Shown here: piece by piece, positions 6,873 through 7,378 of the stretch | Layout of the letters: each line of letters opens with the position of its first letter | Position numbering within the stretch: the first letter of the stretch is position 1 | Source of the DNA: Candidatus Marinamargulisbacteria bacterium | Lineage (GTDB): Bacteria > Margulisbacteria > Marinamargulisbacteria > UBA817 | Assembly: GCA_023262965.1 (NCBI GenBank) | Contig: JALQXX010000048.1 | Span: forward strand, 1 to 7,378 | Direction of reading: 5' to 3' | DNA length: 7,378 bases | Notes under the pieces: generated by a model | Database searches by the model: none | Seen by the model: only the letters and a program-made list of their open reading frames with translations | Told to the model about the DNA's origin: nothing | Position numbers and translations under genes: made by a program

Positions 6873-7378
6873 ATGCTGTATAGAGATTTGTTACGACTAA
6901 GTGTCGCTATGGGAATTGGTGTTGTATCGCAGCACCTGTTTATACTGACCGATATGCGAATGATTCGGCCCTTTAGTCACAGTGCGTGGTTGGGTATTGG
7001 TATGGGGACGCTGGTTTTTTTTACTATTTTTATAAGTTTGATTGGTATTGCGGTTGCGGTGCAAGCCATTACAGCTCGGTATGTGGGTGAAAAAAGAAGC
7101 GATCGGCTGGGGTTTCCCTTGAAATGGGGGGTGATTACAGGCGCTGTAGTTAGTACGGTGGTAGCGATTGGTGGCATGGGGATTGTGCCCGTTATACCAT
7201 CGCTTATGACGGCCAATGTCGCTGTGAGTGAGGCTGCTGTGGGGTATATTATATGGCGGCTCATAGGGCTACCCTTTGCGGTGGTTATGGTGATTACACA
7301 TGGATTTTGGAATGGGTTTGGAGAGCCCAAACGATACATTTTGCCTATTTTGGTGATGCATGGTTGCAATGGCTTACT
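6873..7378 (+). CDS. MATE-family transporter, 5' part (runs off window)
   Basis: 168 codons are open to the window edge without a stop. MATE proteins are inner-membrane antiporters (usually about 450 residues, 12 helices) that export drugs or metabolites using Na+ or H+. The fragment is strongly hydrophobic with helices near 6-27, 38-65, 86-110, 122-142 and 155-168. The start LLRLSVAMGIGVVSQ with TDM (26-28) resembles the first MATE helix with its conserved Gln and Asp. GIAVAVQAITARYVGEKR (58-75) matches the second-helix region before the conserved glycine loop, and WRLIGLPFAVV...GFWNGFGEPKR (128-154) the fourth-helix region (typically RxxGLPF...GFxxGxGD/E). ATG 6873 is the first in-frame ATG and no Shine-Dalgarno is seen. 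It is divergent from the ferredoxin gene by 111 bp. The substrate is unknown. Confidence 0.8.
   Translation, partial: MLYRDLLRLSVAMGIGVVSQHLFILTDMRMIRPFSHSAWLGIGMGTLVFFTIFISLIGIAVAVQAITARYVGEKRSDRLGFPLKWGVITGAVVSTVVAIGGMGIVPVIPSLMTANVAVSEAAVGYIIWRLIGLPFAVVMVITHGFWNGFGEPKRYILPILVMHGCNGL

Noticed and set aside
6977-7369. Minus-strand 130-codon frame at the window end
   Set aside because: It is a shadow of the MATE gene, rich in Ile, Thr and Pro as antisense of a membrane protein.

Overview
This window looks like a chromosomal segment from a proteobacterium of moderate-to-low GC content. The best clues are a standard class I ketol-acid reductoisomerase, a PdxJ of the form shared by some gammaproteobacteria and Bacteroidetes, a tRNA-Pro with encoded CCA, and sigma70-like promoters. 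A leucine-rich-repeat protein, a membrane NTPase I cannot place in a family, and a dispersed-looking palindromic repeat hint at a host- or protist-associated lineage. That lifestyle is inference, and I cannot name the genus.

Layout. Bases 1-169 hold repetitive DNA: a 33-bp direct repeat present twice, three G-rich/A-tract units, and a roughly 90-bp palindromic element that ends exactly at the tRNA 3' end. tRNA-Pro(UGG) lies at 169-246 on the minus strand with its own near-consensus promoter. After an AT-rich gap carrying a perfect 24-bp palindrome come four minus-strand genes. In transcription order they are a membrane P-loop NTPase (3295-5640), a diacylglycerol/lipid kinase family protein (2300-3238), ilvC (1203-2228) and pdxJ (424-1185). 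The ilvC-pdxJ gap is 17 bp, so the two are probably cotranscribed from the extended -10 promoter before ilvC.

A 147-bp intergenic region separates the NTPase from a plus-strand LRR protein (5788-6510), which has at least four LRR units of exactly 28 residues. The LRR gene converges on a small [2Fe-2S] ferredoxin gene (6507-6761, minus) and overlaps it by the 4-bp TTAA that holds both stop codons. Divergent from the ferredoxin is the 5' part of a MATE-family transporter gene (6873 to the window end), cut by the window edge.

How the genes relate. ilvC and pdxJ serve branched-chain amino acid (and possibly pantothenate) and vitamin B6 synthesis. The lipid kinase and ferredoxin are housekeeping-type. 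The least explained part is the divergent pair of membrane NTPase and LRR protein around a G-rich/A-tract intergenic region; it is the best candidate here for something undescribed. The palindromic element beside the tRNA is the other strong candidate.
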